From: Dyadobacter alkalitolerans DSM 23607
GTDB lineage: Bacteria > Bacteroidota > Bacteroidia > Cytophagales > Spirosomataceae
Direction of reading: 5' to 3'
DNA length: 64,000 bases
Assembly: GCF_000428845.1 (NCBI RefSeq)
Contig: NZ_AUAS01000002.1
Span: 124,001 to 188,000, forward strand
A program made the translations under genes and the position numbers. Of this stretch, positions 36,605-44,990 are shown in pieces. The notes under the pieces are model-generated. The model had not been told where the DNA came from. It did not search any database and saw nothing but the letters and a program-made list of their open reading frames with translations. Within the stretch, counting starts at the first letter, position 1, and every line of letters begins with the position of its first letter.

Positions 36605-37525
36605 TCACCCGAGAAACTGACGAAGGTAATTTCTACTTGTCAGGATTGCGCTTTGGACATCTGTAATGCTTCCTTCATAAGCCTTATCTTCGACTTCGAT
36701 GACAACCGGGCCCCGGTAACGCACGTCCGTTAAAGCCGCGAAGAAGGCGCGCCAGTTTACATCACCCAAGCCGGGCAATTTGGGAGAATGATATTCCAGC
36801 GGATTCGCCATAATGCCTACCCTGTTCAGCTTGTCTTTGTAAATTTTTGCATCCTTTAAATGAATGTGGTGCAGGCGGTCTTTGTAATCATAAATTGGCT
36901 TAGTCTCACTCATCATTTGCCAGATCATGTGAGAAGGATCATAGTTCAGACCAAAAATCGGGCTTGGTATGATCTCAAACATCCTGTCCCAGACTGCAGG
37001 ACTGATAGCCAGGTTCTTTCCGCCCGGCCATTCGTCGTCTGTAAAGAACATCGGGCAATTTTCGATCCCTATCTTGACATTATTTTCCTCGGCAACCTTT
37101 ACGATTGCGGGCCATACATCGGCAAATTTGGCCAGATTCTCTTTAATGCTCTTCGCCGGATTACGCCCGATGAATGTCGTAACCACAGGAATACCAAGCT
37201 TCGCTGCCCCACGGATCACCTGCTTAATGTGTTCGATATAATAACCGGAACGCTCCTCGTCCGGATCAAGCGGATTGGGATAATATCCCAGCGCCGAAAT
37301 GGTAATATTGGCTTCCTTTAATGTATGCCTGATCCCTGCAATCCGCTCGGGTGTGAAGTTGTTGACGTCAATGTGCGTGACGCCGGCGTATCTTCTGCTA
37401 TCCGCATTATCCGATGGCCAGCACATCATTTCTACACAGGAAAATCCATGATTTCCTGCAAACTGAACCACGTGTTCAAAGCTAAAATCGCCCAAAATGG
37501 CGCTATTAAAACCTAGTTTAAGCAT
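36605..37525 (-). CDS. sugar phosphate isomerase/epimerase-like TIM-barrel protein
   Basis: A 306-residue AP endonuclease 2/xylose isomerase-like TIM barrel. Seen: FEHVVQFAGNHGFSCVEM, IGIENCPMFF (metal-ligand Glu), GLNYDPSHMIWQ (Asp and His), HHIHLKDAK (His and Asp) and VVIEVEDKAYEG (Glu), the expected metal-site pattern. There is no signal peptide, so it acts in the cytoplasm. It probably isomerises or epimerises a sugar or inositol derivative; substrate not inferable. Monocistronic. Confidence 0.88.
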   Translation of the reverse strand: MLKLGFNSAILGDFSFEHVVQFAGNHGFSCVEMMCWPSDNADSRRYAGVTHIDVNNFTPERIAGIRHTLKEANITISALGYYPNPLDPDEERSGYYIEHIKQVIRGAAKLGIPVVTTFIGRNPAKSIKENLAKFADVWPAIVKVAEENNVKIGIENCPMFFTDDEWPGGKNLAISPAVWDRMFEIIPSPIFGLNYDPSHMIWQMMSETKPIYDYKDRLHHIHLKDAKIYKDKLNRVGIMANPLEYHSPKLPGLGDVNWRAFFAALTDVRYRGPVVIEVEDKAYEGSITDVQSAILTSRNYLRQFLG

Positions 37526-37717
37526 AAGGATTTAGTTTTTGAGGTAAACATCACCAAAAAACCGGCGGCATTCAAGAATCAACCGCATTTCTATCCAAAT
37601 TTTCCGTGGCTTCATCAATTCAGGGCACCATTGGTAATTATCGTACGGTACGAAATCCTTTTAATTTTAGTAATATTGACCTGACAAAAACAATGAATCT
37701 TAACACTTTAGACGCAT

Positions 37718-38410
37718 ATGGCAGATTCAGAACCGGGTATTGGAAGAAAGATACTCAGCTTTTTTATCAAGGAGGGTGAGGAACCGATCAGGCCCGCACA
37801 AGGCAATACTGCACCAATTACAAACGCAACGCAGGAAGCTCCCAAACCAGTCATCGCGAACACCGCCCCGAATGCTGCGGGCACCGGCAACATCGACAAG
37901 AAATTCACAGAACATTTTGTGAGCCTGCTCGAAAAAGCCAACCTGCCGGGACCTGATTATTTCGAATACAAACAGGCACTTCAAAGTATGGAAGGTCTGG
38001 GATTAGGAGAGGAAAAGCAGTTCCAGGCCGCTTGGGCAAGTTTCAAGGCGATGGGTGGTGTGAAGGAAATAACGGTTTTGAACACTTCTGCCAATCAATA
38101 CCTGGGAATTTTGGATAAGGACCGGGCTTCGTTTTTGAAAGATGTAGAAAGGGCGATTAAGGATCGCGTGGGCGCATTGCAGGATGAGGAAAAGCGGCTG
38201 GAAGATGCCAATAAGGCCATTGCCCAGCAGATTGCGGATCTGCAAAAAAAGATGGACGAGAATAAGAACCGACTCGGACAAATCTCGGGAGAAGTGGCAG
38301 AACAAAGTGCGAAGATCAATGCAAACAAGGATAGTTTTGAAATCACCTATCTCAGTTTCGTAGATCAGATTAAGTCGGATTTAAATAAAATCAATCAATA
38401 TCTCAAATAA
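37718..38410 (+). CDS. soluble coiled-coil protein, first gene of a three-gene operon
   Basis: A 230-residue cytoplasmic protein without a signal or membrane helix. Residues 1-70 are a basic N-terminus and an Ala/Pro/Asn/Thr-rich linker. Residues about 72-140 form a compact helical domain (FTEHFVSLLEKANLPGPDYFEYKQAL). Residues about 140-230 are a heptad-rich coiled coil. It lies 20 bp ahead of the next coiled-coil membrane gene. I do not recognise the family. The repeated coiled-coil character of neighbours suggests they form a complex. Confidence 0.75.
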   Translation: MADSEPGIGRKILSFFIKEGEEPIRPAQGNTAPITNATQEAPKPVIANTAPNAAGTGNIDKKFTEHFVSLLEKANLPGPDYFEYKQALQSMEGLGLGEEKQFQAAWASFKAMGGVKEITVLNTSANQYLGILDKDRASFLKDVERAIKDRVGALQDEEKRLEDANKAIAQQIADLQKKMDENKNRLGQISGEVAEQSAKINANKDSFEITYLSFVDQIKSDLNKINQYLK

Positions 38411-38429
38411 CCTAACATTTCGATCAACA

Positions 38430-39443
38430 ATGGCTACACCAGATTTTACACAAATCGGAGGCTCGCAGGAAGACGCATCAAAGCGATCATACTGGAGCAA
38501 ACCCGAAGGCATAACCTCACTCCTTTTTATCGGGGCGGCCGGGGCGGTAACCCTTTATTTTTGGAATAAAATCGCAGCTTTCCTGATAGAAGTGACTAAA
38601 AACACACTCTATCTGGGCTTTTTAATGGCTGTGCTTGCGCTGCTTATCTTTCTATTTACCAGCAAAGATGTAAGAACGGCGGTTTTCTTCCTTTTCAAAA
38701 CACTCATGCGTAACATTACCGGCCTGATTATCAAGTTGGATCCGATTGCGATTATGAAAATTTATATTGATGACCTGAAAGAGAAAAGGGAGAAAATGCA
38801 AGGTCAGATCAATACGCTCGCTGGCCAGCTCGTGAAATTGAACAAGAACATTAACGAGAATAACGAGCAGATAAAGCAAAAATTTGCGGAGGCAAACAAA
38901 GCGAGCACCATGCTCGACCGGCCGGGAATGAAGGAAACAGCGTCTTTGGCAACCATTGAAGGAGCCGGTTTGCAGGAAATGAACGAGAAGCTTTTTCCAC
39001 TCCAACGCAACATGAAAACGGTGCTCGAATTCATGGAAAAGGTGAATAAAAGCGCTGACTACATCATTAAGGAAACAGAAATTAAGGTTAAACTGAAAGA
39101 AGCGGAATATAGAATTGTGAAGGAAAGCTCCAATGCGTTGCGTACGGCGATCAGCATTTTCAAAGGAAATCCTGACAAAAAGTTCTATTTTGATGAATCG
39201 ATGGAATACATTCAGGACGATATGAGCCAGAAGCTGGGAGAAATGAAGCGCGCGATGGACTTGTCACTGGACTTTATCAACGGCGTGGACGTTCAGAACG
39301 GGCTGCTTTCTGACAAAGGACAAGCTATGCTGGAAGCTTATAACTCCGGACAATTTAAACTTATCCAGCTCGATAATCCGCAGCCGGTAAACCGTTCGGT
39401 AGAAACTCCGAAAGATTCCAGCTACAAAGGATTACTGGACTAG
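38430..39443 (+). CDS. membrane-anchored coiled-coil protein
   Basis: A 337-residue protein. Two hydrophobic helices occupy about 28-50 and 58-78. A long helical cytoplasmic part follows, with LDPIAIMKIYIDDLKEKRE leading into coiled coil. The phrase DPxxxMxxxIDDLKEK followed by heptads resembles the start of PspA/IM30-type coiled coils, but this is only pattern likeness. It is the middle gene of the operon, 19 bp after the first and 48 bp before the actin-fold gene. No known family assigned. Confidence 0.75.
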   Translation: MATPDFTQIGGSQEDASKRSYWSKPEGITSLLFIGAAGAVTLYFWNKIAAFLIEVTKNTLYLGFLMAVLALLIFLFTSKDVRTAVFFLFKTLMRNITGLIIKLDPIAIMKIYIDDLKEKREKMQGQINTLAGQLVKLNKNINENNEQIKQKFAEANKASTMLDRPGMKETASLATIEGAGLQEMNEKLFPLQRNMKTVLEFMEKVNKSADYIIKETEIKVKLKEAEYRIVKESSNALRTAISIFKGNPDKKFYFDESMEYIQDDMSQKLGEMKRAMDLSLDFINGVDVQNGLLSDKGQAMLEAYNSGQFKLIQLDNPQPVNRSVETPKDSSYKGLLD

Positions 39444-39491
39444 AATTCTTCCTTACTTCGATTTACATTATTCATTTTACATAAAAAATCA

Positions 39492-40511
39492 ATGAAAAGA
39501 CTAACAGTTGCGGGCCGGTTGATTATCACCGCTATCATTATTGGGGCCATATTCTTAGGTTACAAATATCTCGGCGGCGAAAAGGCTCTGAACCAAATGG
39601 CTGAGGATCGTGCACAAAGTCCGCAAACGGAAGCGAGTAACACCGACCCCGATATGCCTTCGGCCGAAACGCCTGCGGAAAATTCAGAAGCAACTTCCAC
39701 AGAGGTTTCAGCATTCAGTTACACACCACCGGCGCCAGTGGATGGCAAATTACGCGGCGTTGTTGAGCTGGGGGCAAGCGGTTTCAACTCATTCATTATT
39801 AAGGTTGACAAAGAAAAACGCTGGTCTCTTGAAAAATCTGAATTCGGAAACAGTCTTGTGACCGAAAATATGGCGACGGATGAAGACGTCAGAATTGGCC
39901 TGAAAAAATACATTAGCGGCATGCTGGATTACGGCGTGGGCAGCAAAGACATTCACTTCGTAGTGAGCTCCGGTGCTGCGAAAGCGGATGTTACGGTAAA
40001 AATAACGCGTGTTTTGAAATCACTTGGATACGTGGTGAACCAGGTTACTGCCGAGCAGGAAGGGCAGTTGGCTCTGAAATCGGTTTTACCAGCTGACTAC
40101 GCAGGCAAAGCATTCGTGGTTGACATTGGCTCCGGGAACACGAAAATTTCATGGATTGAGAATGGAAAAGTTTCGGCGCTTGAATCTTACGGAGCTAAAT
40201 ATTTCCAGGAAGGAACAGACGATTCCAAAGTGTACCAGGAAGTAAGCGCGAAGGCCAAACAAATTCCTGAGGATTTGAGAAAAACCTGCTTCATCATCGG
40301 CGGCGTTCCCTTTGAAATGGCCAAAGAAGTGCGCAAAGGAAAAGAACGCTACACCACATTGAGCGCGCCGCTCGCCTATTCGAAATTGACGAATGCCAAA
40401 TCGAAAGCGGGTGTGAACATTTACAAAGCAGTAACAGATGCAACTGGCTGTCAGCAATTTGTATTCGACTGGGATGCCAACTTTACGATCGGCTTCTTAT
40501 TAGGATTATGA
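39492..40511 (+). CDS. membrane-anchored Ppx/GppA-like actin-fold protein
   Basis: A 339-residue protein with one N-terminal membrane helix (about 10-27), a Ser/Thr/Glu/Pro-rich linker (about 40-80) and an ASKHA-type domain. Phosphate-1-like motif is GVVELGASGFNSFI (89-102, with Glu where Asp is usual), phosphate-2 is VVDIGSGNTKISWI (209-222) and an adenosine-type IIGG lies near 280. VTAEQEGQLAL (185-195) recalls the Ppx ISGEEEA motif. Positive residues before the helix suggest the domain faces the periplasm, which is odd for an ATP-type fold. Its function is unknown. Confidence 0.8.
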   Translation: MKRLTVAGRLIITAIIIGAIFLGYKYLGGEKALNQMAEDRAQSPQTEASNTDPDMPSAETPAENSEATSTEVSAFSYTPPAPVDGKLRGVVELGASGFNSFIIKVDKEKRWSLEKSEFGNSLVTENMATDEDVRIGLKKYISGMLDYGVGSKDIHFVVSSGAAKADVTVKITRVLKSLGYVVNQVTAEQEGQLALKSVLPADYAGKAFVVDIGSGNTKISWIENGKVSALESYGAKYFQEGTDDSKVYQEVSAKAKQIPEDLRKTCFIIGGVPFEMAKEVRKGKERYTTLSAPLAYSKLTNAKSKAGVNIYKAVTDATGCQQFVFDWDANFTIGFLLGL

Positions 40512-40537
40512 TTTGAGAAGAACTGAGTTGATTTTTG

Positions 40538-40579
40538 GAGGAGGGGAAATTTACAAATGTAAAATTCCCCTCCTCTTTT
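40538..40579 (+). terminator. rho-independent terminator after the actin-fold gene
   Basis: A long stem, GAGGAGGGGAA (40538-40548) with TTCCCCTCCTC (40565-40575), is continued by TTTACA/TGTAAA around one A-A mismatch. It is followed by TTTT. It ends the three-gene operon. Confidence 0.8.
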
Positions 40580-40610
40580 GTTATCTTTCCCTTTTATTGC
40601 AAATTAATAC

Positions 40611-41111
40611 ATGACACTATCCCAACTCTTCAATTCCATCTCGGAAAATCCCTGGCCGCTGGCCATCTATTTCATGTTGTTACCGGTTTTTGCATGGCTC
40701 ATTGGAATGGCGGCAGACGGCAGTAAGGATGTTAAACTTTGGAGCTACGTTTATGCCGTGCTCGTTTATGCAGTTTGCATTCCAGGTATTTTCGCTGTTA
40801 CGCTCAACATTTATCTTTTTCTGTTCGAAAGGCAAAGTGTTTGGCAGGCAAACATTATTATGCAGTTTCTGCCGATCATTTCCGTGGGCTTGACCCTGAT
40901 GTTGATCAAAAGCAAGATCCCATTTTCGTTAATTCCCGGATTTGGCAAAATTTCCGGATTTCTAACATTGATTTTTGCACTCATCGGGGTGATGTGGTTT
41001 GTCGACAGAATCCACTTAGTAGCATGGACTTACGTTCCGTTTAGTGCCATTTTGATCGGTTTTGTTCTCACTTTACTAGCGATTAGGTTTGCATGGAGCA
41101 AATTGTTCTGA
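40611..41111 (+). CDS. multi-span membrane protein of unknown function
   Basis: A 166-residue protein that is mostly hydrophobic. About five helices are predictable (about 16-36, 45-68, 82-100, 111-129 and 136-158), with a short N-terminal cytoplasmic part. It is translationally linked to the next gene, which begins 19 bp before this gene ends. No motif recognised. The link suggests a shared job with the soluble protein that follows. Confidence 0.75.
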   Translation: MTLSQLFNSISENPWPLAIYFMLLPVFAWLIGMAADGSKDVKLWSYVYAVLVYAVCIPGIFAVTLNIYLFLFERQSVWQANIIMQFLPIISVGLTLMLIKSKIPFSLIPGFGKISGFLTLIFALIGVMWFVDRIHLVAWTYVPFSAILIGFVLTLLAIRFAWSKLF

Positions 41112-41755
41112 CCAAGGGCTCGTATATTCAAATCTCAATTGGCGAAAATCAGCGAATTTTTGCTCGCGAGCTTGTTGAGCATTCTTTGCGCCACCATCAC
41201 GTCGCTAATATTTGGGACAAGCACAACGACAAACTTTCTCAAACCAGGATGATGCGTTTTACCGGAAGTCTGGGTGAAATCATTTTCGCAGATTGCTATC
41301 ATTTACCGCGGCCGACGAAATCCTTCGGCGCAACAGACGGCCAGGATTGGGGCCAGGACTTTCTGATCAAATCCGAGGAGCATTCATTCTCCGTCGGTAT
41401 TAAATCCATGAAACGCCGCACTGGCAAGTTAGGCTCCGACTATGTCCTGAACATTCCGTCATCGCAACTGCACAAAGCCAATTCCAAAACTTCGCATTAC
41501 TTCTGCATCTCCTTTCACCAGTGCCCCACGGAAGGCACCGTCGCCTCCCTACTCGGTTTCATTGATAAGGTTGCATTAGAAAAAGGAGAAGTCGGAGCGC
41601 TATATAAAAGCGGCACAAAACGCATCCGATCTGACGGAACTTCGTTTACATTTTATGAAAATACATATGAAGTATTGTTCCGCGACATTGATCCGCCCGT
41701 TGTGACAAACCATATCAGGAAGTTGCCCGGCTTCCGGATCTGTGCGTTGACATAA
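41093..41755 (+). CDS. possible PD-(D/E)XK-fold protein
   Basis: A 220-residue soluble protein. The central region has GSLGEIIFADCY, then DGQDWGQDFLI, then SFSVGIKSMKR with a Lys at the place of the ExK motif, then IPSSQLHKANSK. The order (Glu in helix, Asp, then x-x-Lys, then Gln-rich helix) resembles restriction-endonuclease-fold proteins. However, the residue two before Lys is Gly instead of Glu/Asp, so activity is doubtful. Its start overlaps the upstream membrane gene by 19 bp. The next genes encode VapBC and a DNA methyltransferase. Function inferred only. Confidence 0.6.
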   Translation: MEQIVLTKGSYIQISIGENQRIFARELVEHSLRHHHVANIWDKHNDKLSQTRMMRFTGSLGEIIFADCYHLPRPTKSFGATDGQDWGQDFLIKSEEHSFSVGIKSMKRRTGKLGSDYVLNIPSSQLHKANSKTSHYFCISFHQCPTEGTVASLLGFIDKVALEKGEVGALYKSGTKRIRSDGTSFTFYENTYEVLFRDIDPPVVTNHIRKLPGFRICALT

Positions 41756-41762
41756 TGATTTT

Positions 41763-41803
41763 TATACGTATATTTAAATGGTTTTATTCAAGAACACACG
41801 TGT
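41763..41803 (+). promoter_or_regulatory. two ACGT-centred palindromes upstream of the antitoxin gene
   Basis: TATACGTATA (41763-41772) and ACACGTGT (41796-41803) are perfect palindromes with centres 32 bp apart, about three helical turns. The second ends 3 bp before the antitoxin ATG. They could be operator sites for the RHH antitoxin; this is inferred from position and symmetry. Confidence 0.4.
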
Positions 41804-41806
41804 AAA

Positions 41807-42082
41807 ATGAAAACAGTAAAAGAGCCAAAAGTTAAACTAACGCTTAGTGTCCGTAAATCGGCTATTGAACAAGCAAAAAGATTTGCAGCAACACGTGGCA
41901 CATCTTTATCAAATCTCTTCGAAGAATATCTTTTAAGTTACACAAAATCAGAAGATACAACCATTGCTAAAAAGCCTTCGATTGCTGACGAACTTTTCGG
42001 ATGTGCCAAGGATGGTCCTCTTCGTTATATGACAGACAGAGAAATTAAGGACTTGATGATCAAGGATAAATACGGGCTATGA
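41807..42082 (+). CDS. ribbon-helix-helix antitoxin, DUF6364-like
   Basis: A 91-residue protein. The N-terminal half is an RHH motif, with a beta strand (KVKLTLSV) and helices (SAIEQAKRFAATRG, SLSNLFEEYLLSY). The C-terminal half (SIADELFGCAKDG... LMIKDKYGL) should wrap the toxin. It is followed by a PIN toxin with ATGA overlap, a standard VapBC layout. It likely represses its own promoter. Confidence 0.88.
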   Translation: MKTVKEPKVKLTLSVRKSAIEQAKRFAATRGTSLSNLFEEYLLSYTKSEDTTIAKKPSIADELFGCAKDGPLRYMTDREIKDLMIKDKYGL

Positions 42083-42531
42083 AGCTGTTTCTGGATACGA
42101 ATGTCCTGATTGACCACGCACTTGCGAGACCTACCGGAGAGCCTTTCGAAGCAAAGTTTATCCTGTCCTGGGCTTTGGAGAATGAGATCCCCATGTATAT
42201 TTCACCGGGTAGCTTTCACACTTTCGTATACATCTTGCAGAAAAATGGCCTTAGAAACGAGGAGTTGAAGAAAAGATTGAAACTCTATCTCGGCTTCCTG
42301 CATGTCTGCTATACAGATAGTAAGTGTTTGCTGGATAGTCTGACATCGAGTTTTAAAGATCTGGAAGATGGCTTTCAATACAATACTGCGGTTAAGGCGG
42401 GTTGCGACTATCTTCTGACAGGCAACACCAAGGATTTTAGTTCAGCGGCAGATAATAGCACGATTAAGGTGCTTGCTCCGTCTAAATTTTTGACACAGGT
42501 TCTAAAAAAGAGGCCAGGCATCGACTTCTAA
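42079..42531 (+). CDS. PIN-domain toxin, VapC-like
   Basis: A 150-residue PIN ribonuclease-type protein. It starts MKLFLDTNVLIDHA (first catalytic Asp) and later has DLEDGFQYNTAVKAGCDYLLTGNTKDF (acidic residues and the TxNxxDF motif). A usual mid-domain Glu is not obvious (SPGSFHTFVY). PIN toxins cleave RNAs, often initiator tRNA. It overlaps the antitoxin by 4 bp and, unusually, its TAA overlaps the ATG of the DNA methyltransferase by 1 bp. Confidence 0.88.
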   Translation: MKLFLDTNVLIDHALARPTGEPFEAKFILSWALENEIPMYISPGSFHTFVYILQKNGLRNEELKKRLKLYLGFLHVCYTDSKCLLDSLTSSFKDLEDGFQYNTAVKAGCDYLLTGNTKDFSSAADNSTIKVLAPSKFLTQVLKKRPGIDF

Positions 42532-44012
42532 TGGCTTCGCAAACACGCACTTACGGAAAGAAAAAGCTGCTTGGCCAGGTTTACACGCCACCTCATATCG
42601 TTGATAAAATCCTGAAAGATGCCGGGTTTTATGATGCTGATCTGACCCACAAAAAAATCCTGGATCCTGCTTGTGGAGATGGGAGATTCCTGGTTCCTCT
42701 CGTTGAACACATTATTAAGACGACTCCTTCGCACCAGCTTACTGATAGCCTAAACCAGATTTATGGCTGGGACATTGACTCAGGGGCACTTGAAAGTTGC
42801 AGGAAACATTTGGATGCACTAACCGAACCGTTGGGTGTTAGTATCAACTGGAATCTTAAACTTTGCGATGCGCTCAAACAATTTCGAAAGCGTTTGAAGT
42901 TTGATTTTATCTTTGGGAATCCGCCCTACATTCGGATCCAGCTTCTCCCAATTGCGCAAAGGACATTTATCCAATCCCACTATGCCTTCTGTAAAAAAGG
43001 CTCTACGGATGCATACATGGCCTTTTTCGAGCTAGCTGTAAAATTGCTATCTCCCGGCGGGACCTGTGGATTTATCACGCCCAATGGCTTCTTAACCTCC
43101 GAAACGGGGAAGCCGCTTCGCTCCTATTTCCAGCAGAATCGGAATGTAAAGCAGATTACGAATTACGGGTCCGTTCCAGTTTTTGGAAATACAGCAACTT
43201 ATTCCGCAATCGTGGTCTTTGGAAAATTGGATCAAGCACACTTTACATTTGAACAATGTGAAAGCGCTGACTTACAATACAAAAAAAGAGATATCCACTT
43301 TTCCGAACTTCCTGAATTAAAGCCCTGGCAGTTGTCCGTCAAGCGTTCTGAGCACATTAATGGTCAACGATTAGGCGACATATGCCAGATTTCTGTGGGC
43401 CTTACCACATTAGCTGATGCATATTACTTGTTTACGATCATTCGGGAGGACTCAAATCTTGTTTATGCCCAAAACAAGAACGGGATGCAGGTTTACCTGG
43501 AAAAAGACATCCTCAAACCCATCATTAAGGCTTCTAAATTGAAGTCTGCGGCGGATCCGGTGACAGAATACATTTTGTTCCCTTACCAAAGAGATGCCGC
43601 TGGCAAACAGCGCATTATACCCGAAAATGTTCTTCAAGACCAATTTCCTCAAACTTTTTCCTATTTGCTTAAAGTAAAACCTGCCCTTGATCGTCGTGAT
43701 AATGGGAAGATTAATGCGGTTGCCTGGTATGCTTTTGGGCGTGCACAGGGATTAGACAACACATTTGGTAAAAAAATCGTGTTTTCGCCGATGAACCGCG
43801 CTCCGAATTTCGTGCTTTATGATAACCCGGACGTGACTGTCTATTCGGGATATTTTATAAAATATGATGGCGATTATGAAGCGCTGCTGACCCAACTAAA
43901 CTCGCCACGAATGGCCGAATTTATCGCCGTAGCGGGTCGTGATTTTCAGGGTGGGTACAAAGGTTATAACAAAAAGATCATCGAGAACTTTATCATAACC
44001 TTACCTGATTAG
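42531..44012 (+). CDS. gamma-class N6-adenine DNA methyltransferase (M.TaqI/Eco57I type)
   Basis: A 493-residue Type II MTase. The N-terminus LLGQVYTPPHIV and motif I LDPACGDGRFLV (44-55) are followed by GWDID (motif II) and the catalytic NPPYI at 130-134, the gamma order. The C-terminal half is a TaqI_C-type target-recognition region, ending GGYKGYNKKIIENF. It methylates adenine at an unknown site. Its start overlaps the PIN toxin stop (TAATG), so the three genes are translationally coupled. No partner restriction enzyme is certain; the 41093 gene is the only candidate. Confidence 0.88.
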   Translation: MASQTRTYGKKKLLGQVYTPPHIVDKILKDAGFYDADLTHKKILDPACGDGRFLVPLVEHIIKTTPSHQLTDSLNQIYGWDIDSGALESCRKHLDALTEPLGVSINWNLKLCDALKQFRKRLKFDFIFGNPPYIRIQLLPIAQRTFIQSHYAFCKKGSTDAYMAFFELAVKLLSPGGTCGFITPNGFLTSETGKPLRSYFQQNRNVKQITNYGSVPVFGNTATYSAIVVFGKLDQAHFTFEQCESADLQYKKRDIHFSELPELKPWQLSVKRSEHINGQRLGDICQISVGLTTLADAYYLFTIIREDSNLVYAQNKNGMQVYLEKDILKPIIKASKLKSAADPVTEYILFPYQRDAAGKQRIIPENVLQDQFPQTFSYLLKVKPALDRRDNGKINAVAWYAFGRAQGLDNTFGKKIVFSPMNRAPNFVLYDNPDVTVYSGYFIKYDGDYEALLTQLNSPRMAEFIAVAGRDFQGGYKGYNKKIIENFIITLPD

Positions 44013-44062
44013 CTTGAAACAGTGAACTGTATTGAATTTATTTAATCTTAAAAAATCAATAA

Positions 44063-44087
44063 ATAAACGAACGTTCATTTATATTTG
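44063..44087 (+). promoter_or_regulatory. TetR operator overlapping a -7 promoter element
   Basis: A 20-bp palindrome with one mismatched pair (44063-44082) is centred on GAACGTTC (44069-44076). It overlaps TATATTTG (44080-44087), a TAnnTTTG match. It lies 25 bp before the TetR start at 44112. Autorepression of the TetR-MFS operon is inferred. Confidence 0.6.
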
Positions 44088-44111
44088 CGTTGAAATTTGA
44101 TACTTTATGAA

Positions 44112-44699
44112 TTGAGAACCAGAGATATTAACAAAGAAACGGTCATTCGGGAAAAGGCGATTGAAATGATCGTCGATCATGGATTTGAAGGTTTGAGCAT
44201 GCATAAGTTGGCGAAAGCGGCAGGCGTTTCGGTGGCGACCATTTACATTTACTTCAAAGACCGCGAAGACCTGATCCAGCAACTGTATGCCGAGGAAATG
44301 CAGAAAATGGTGGAGGCCACATTACGCGATTTTGATCCCGAATCCCATTTCGACGACGGCTTGAAAGTGCAGTGGCTTAACCGGATGAATTACTGTTTCG
44401 AGAATCCATACAGCATGTTTTTTACGGAGCAAGTCAAGCATTCACCCTTGGTCGACCGCTCTAATATTGACACGCGGTTCCTGAATGCGATGCACCGGTT
44501 TGTAAATCGGGCCATTGAAAGAAATGAAGTCATTCCTTTGCCGGTTGAAATTTACTGGTCAATTGCTTTTGCCCCGCTCTATCAATTAGTGAAATTTCAC
44601 ATTGCAAAAACAAGTATGCCGGGTCGGCCGCAATTTGTTTTGGATGAAGAGAAGATAAATCTGACGCTAGGCCTGGTTATCAAAGCTTTAAAACCTTGA
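44112..44699 (+). CDS. TetR family transcriptional regulator
   Basis: About 195 residues. The N-terminal helix-turn-helix is EKAIEMIVDHGFEGLSMHKLAKAAGVSVATIYIYFKD in two stretches, then a helical ligand-binding domain. No ATG is in frame at the 5' end; the nearby ATG at 44107 is out of frame. TTG at 44112 (RTRDINKETV) fits the promoter position better than TTG at 44097, which would be almost at the transcription start. It is the first gene of an operon with a small HMA-like protein and an MFS exporter. Confidence 0.88.
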   Translation: MRTRDINKETVIREKAIEMIVDHGFEGLSMHKLAKAAGVSVATIYIYFKDREDLIQQLYAEEMQKMVEATLRDFDPESHFDDGLKVQWLNRMNYCFENPYSMFFTEQVKHSPLVDRSNIDTRFLNAMHRFVNRAIERNEVIPLPVEIYWSIAFAPLYQLVKFHIAKTSMPGRPQFVLDEEKINLTLGLVIKALKP

Positions 44700-44734
44700 A
44701 ACAGCGACTTTTGGCTGTCTTAAAATTAGCTCAC

Positions 44735-44974
44735 ATGAAAAATAATCTCAACAAACCGGAATTTATATTGGTATTCCGTACCAATATAAATCGCAAAAAG
44801 CATGTTAAGTCCCTGACTCCGCTTCTCAACGGCTGTTCAGAAATCATCAAATGGAACATTGACTTATCTGATTGCGACAATGTCCTGCGCATCGAAGCGA
44901 CGCATCCGCATCATGAATCCGTCATTCACCTGGTGACCACTGCGGGGTTCAACTGCGAAGAATTAACAGACTAG
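44735..44974 (+). CDS. small HMA-like ferredoxin-fold protein
   Basis: About 79 residues. Its beta-alpha-beta-beta-alpha-beta pattern (EFILVFRTNI, HVKSLTPLLNG, EIIKWNIDL, VLRIEATH, SVIHLVTTAGF, CEEL) recalls heavy-metal-associated domains, but the CxxC metal motif is absent. I chose the ATG at 44735 over a TTG 39 bp upstream. It lies between TetR and MFS genes and is probably part of that operon. Role unknown. Confidence 0.65.
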   Translation: MKNNLNKPEFILVFRTNINRKKHVKSLTPLLNGCSEIIKWNIDLSDCDNVLRIEATHPHHESVIHLVTTAGFNCEELTD

Positions 44975-44990
44975 AAACCAACCACACCTT

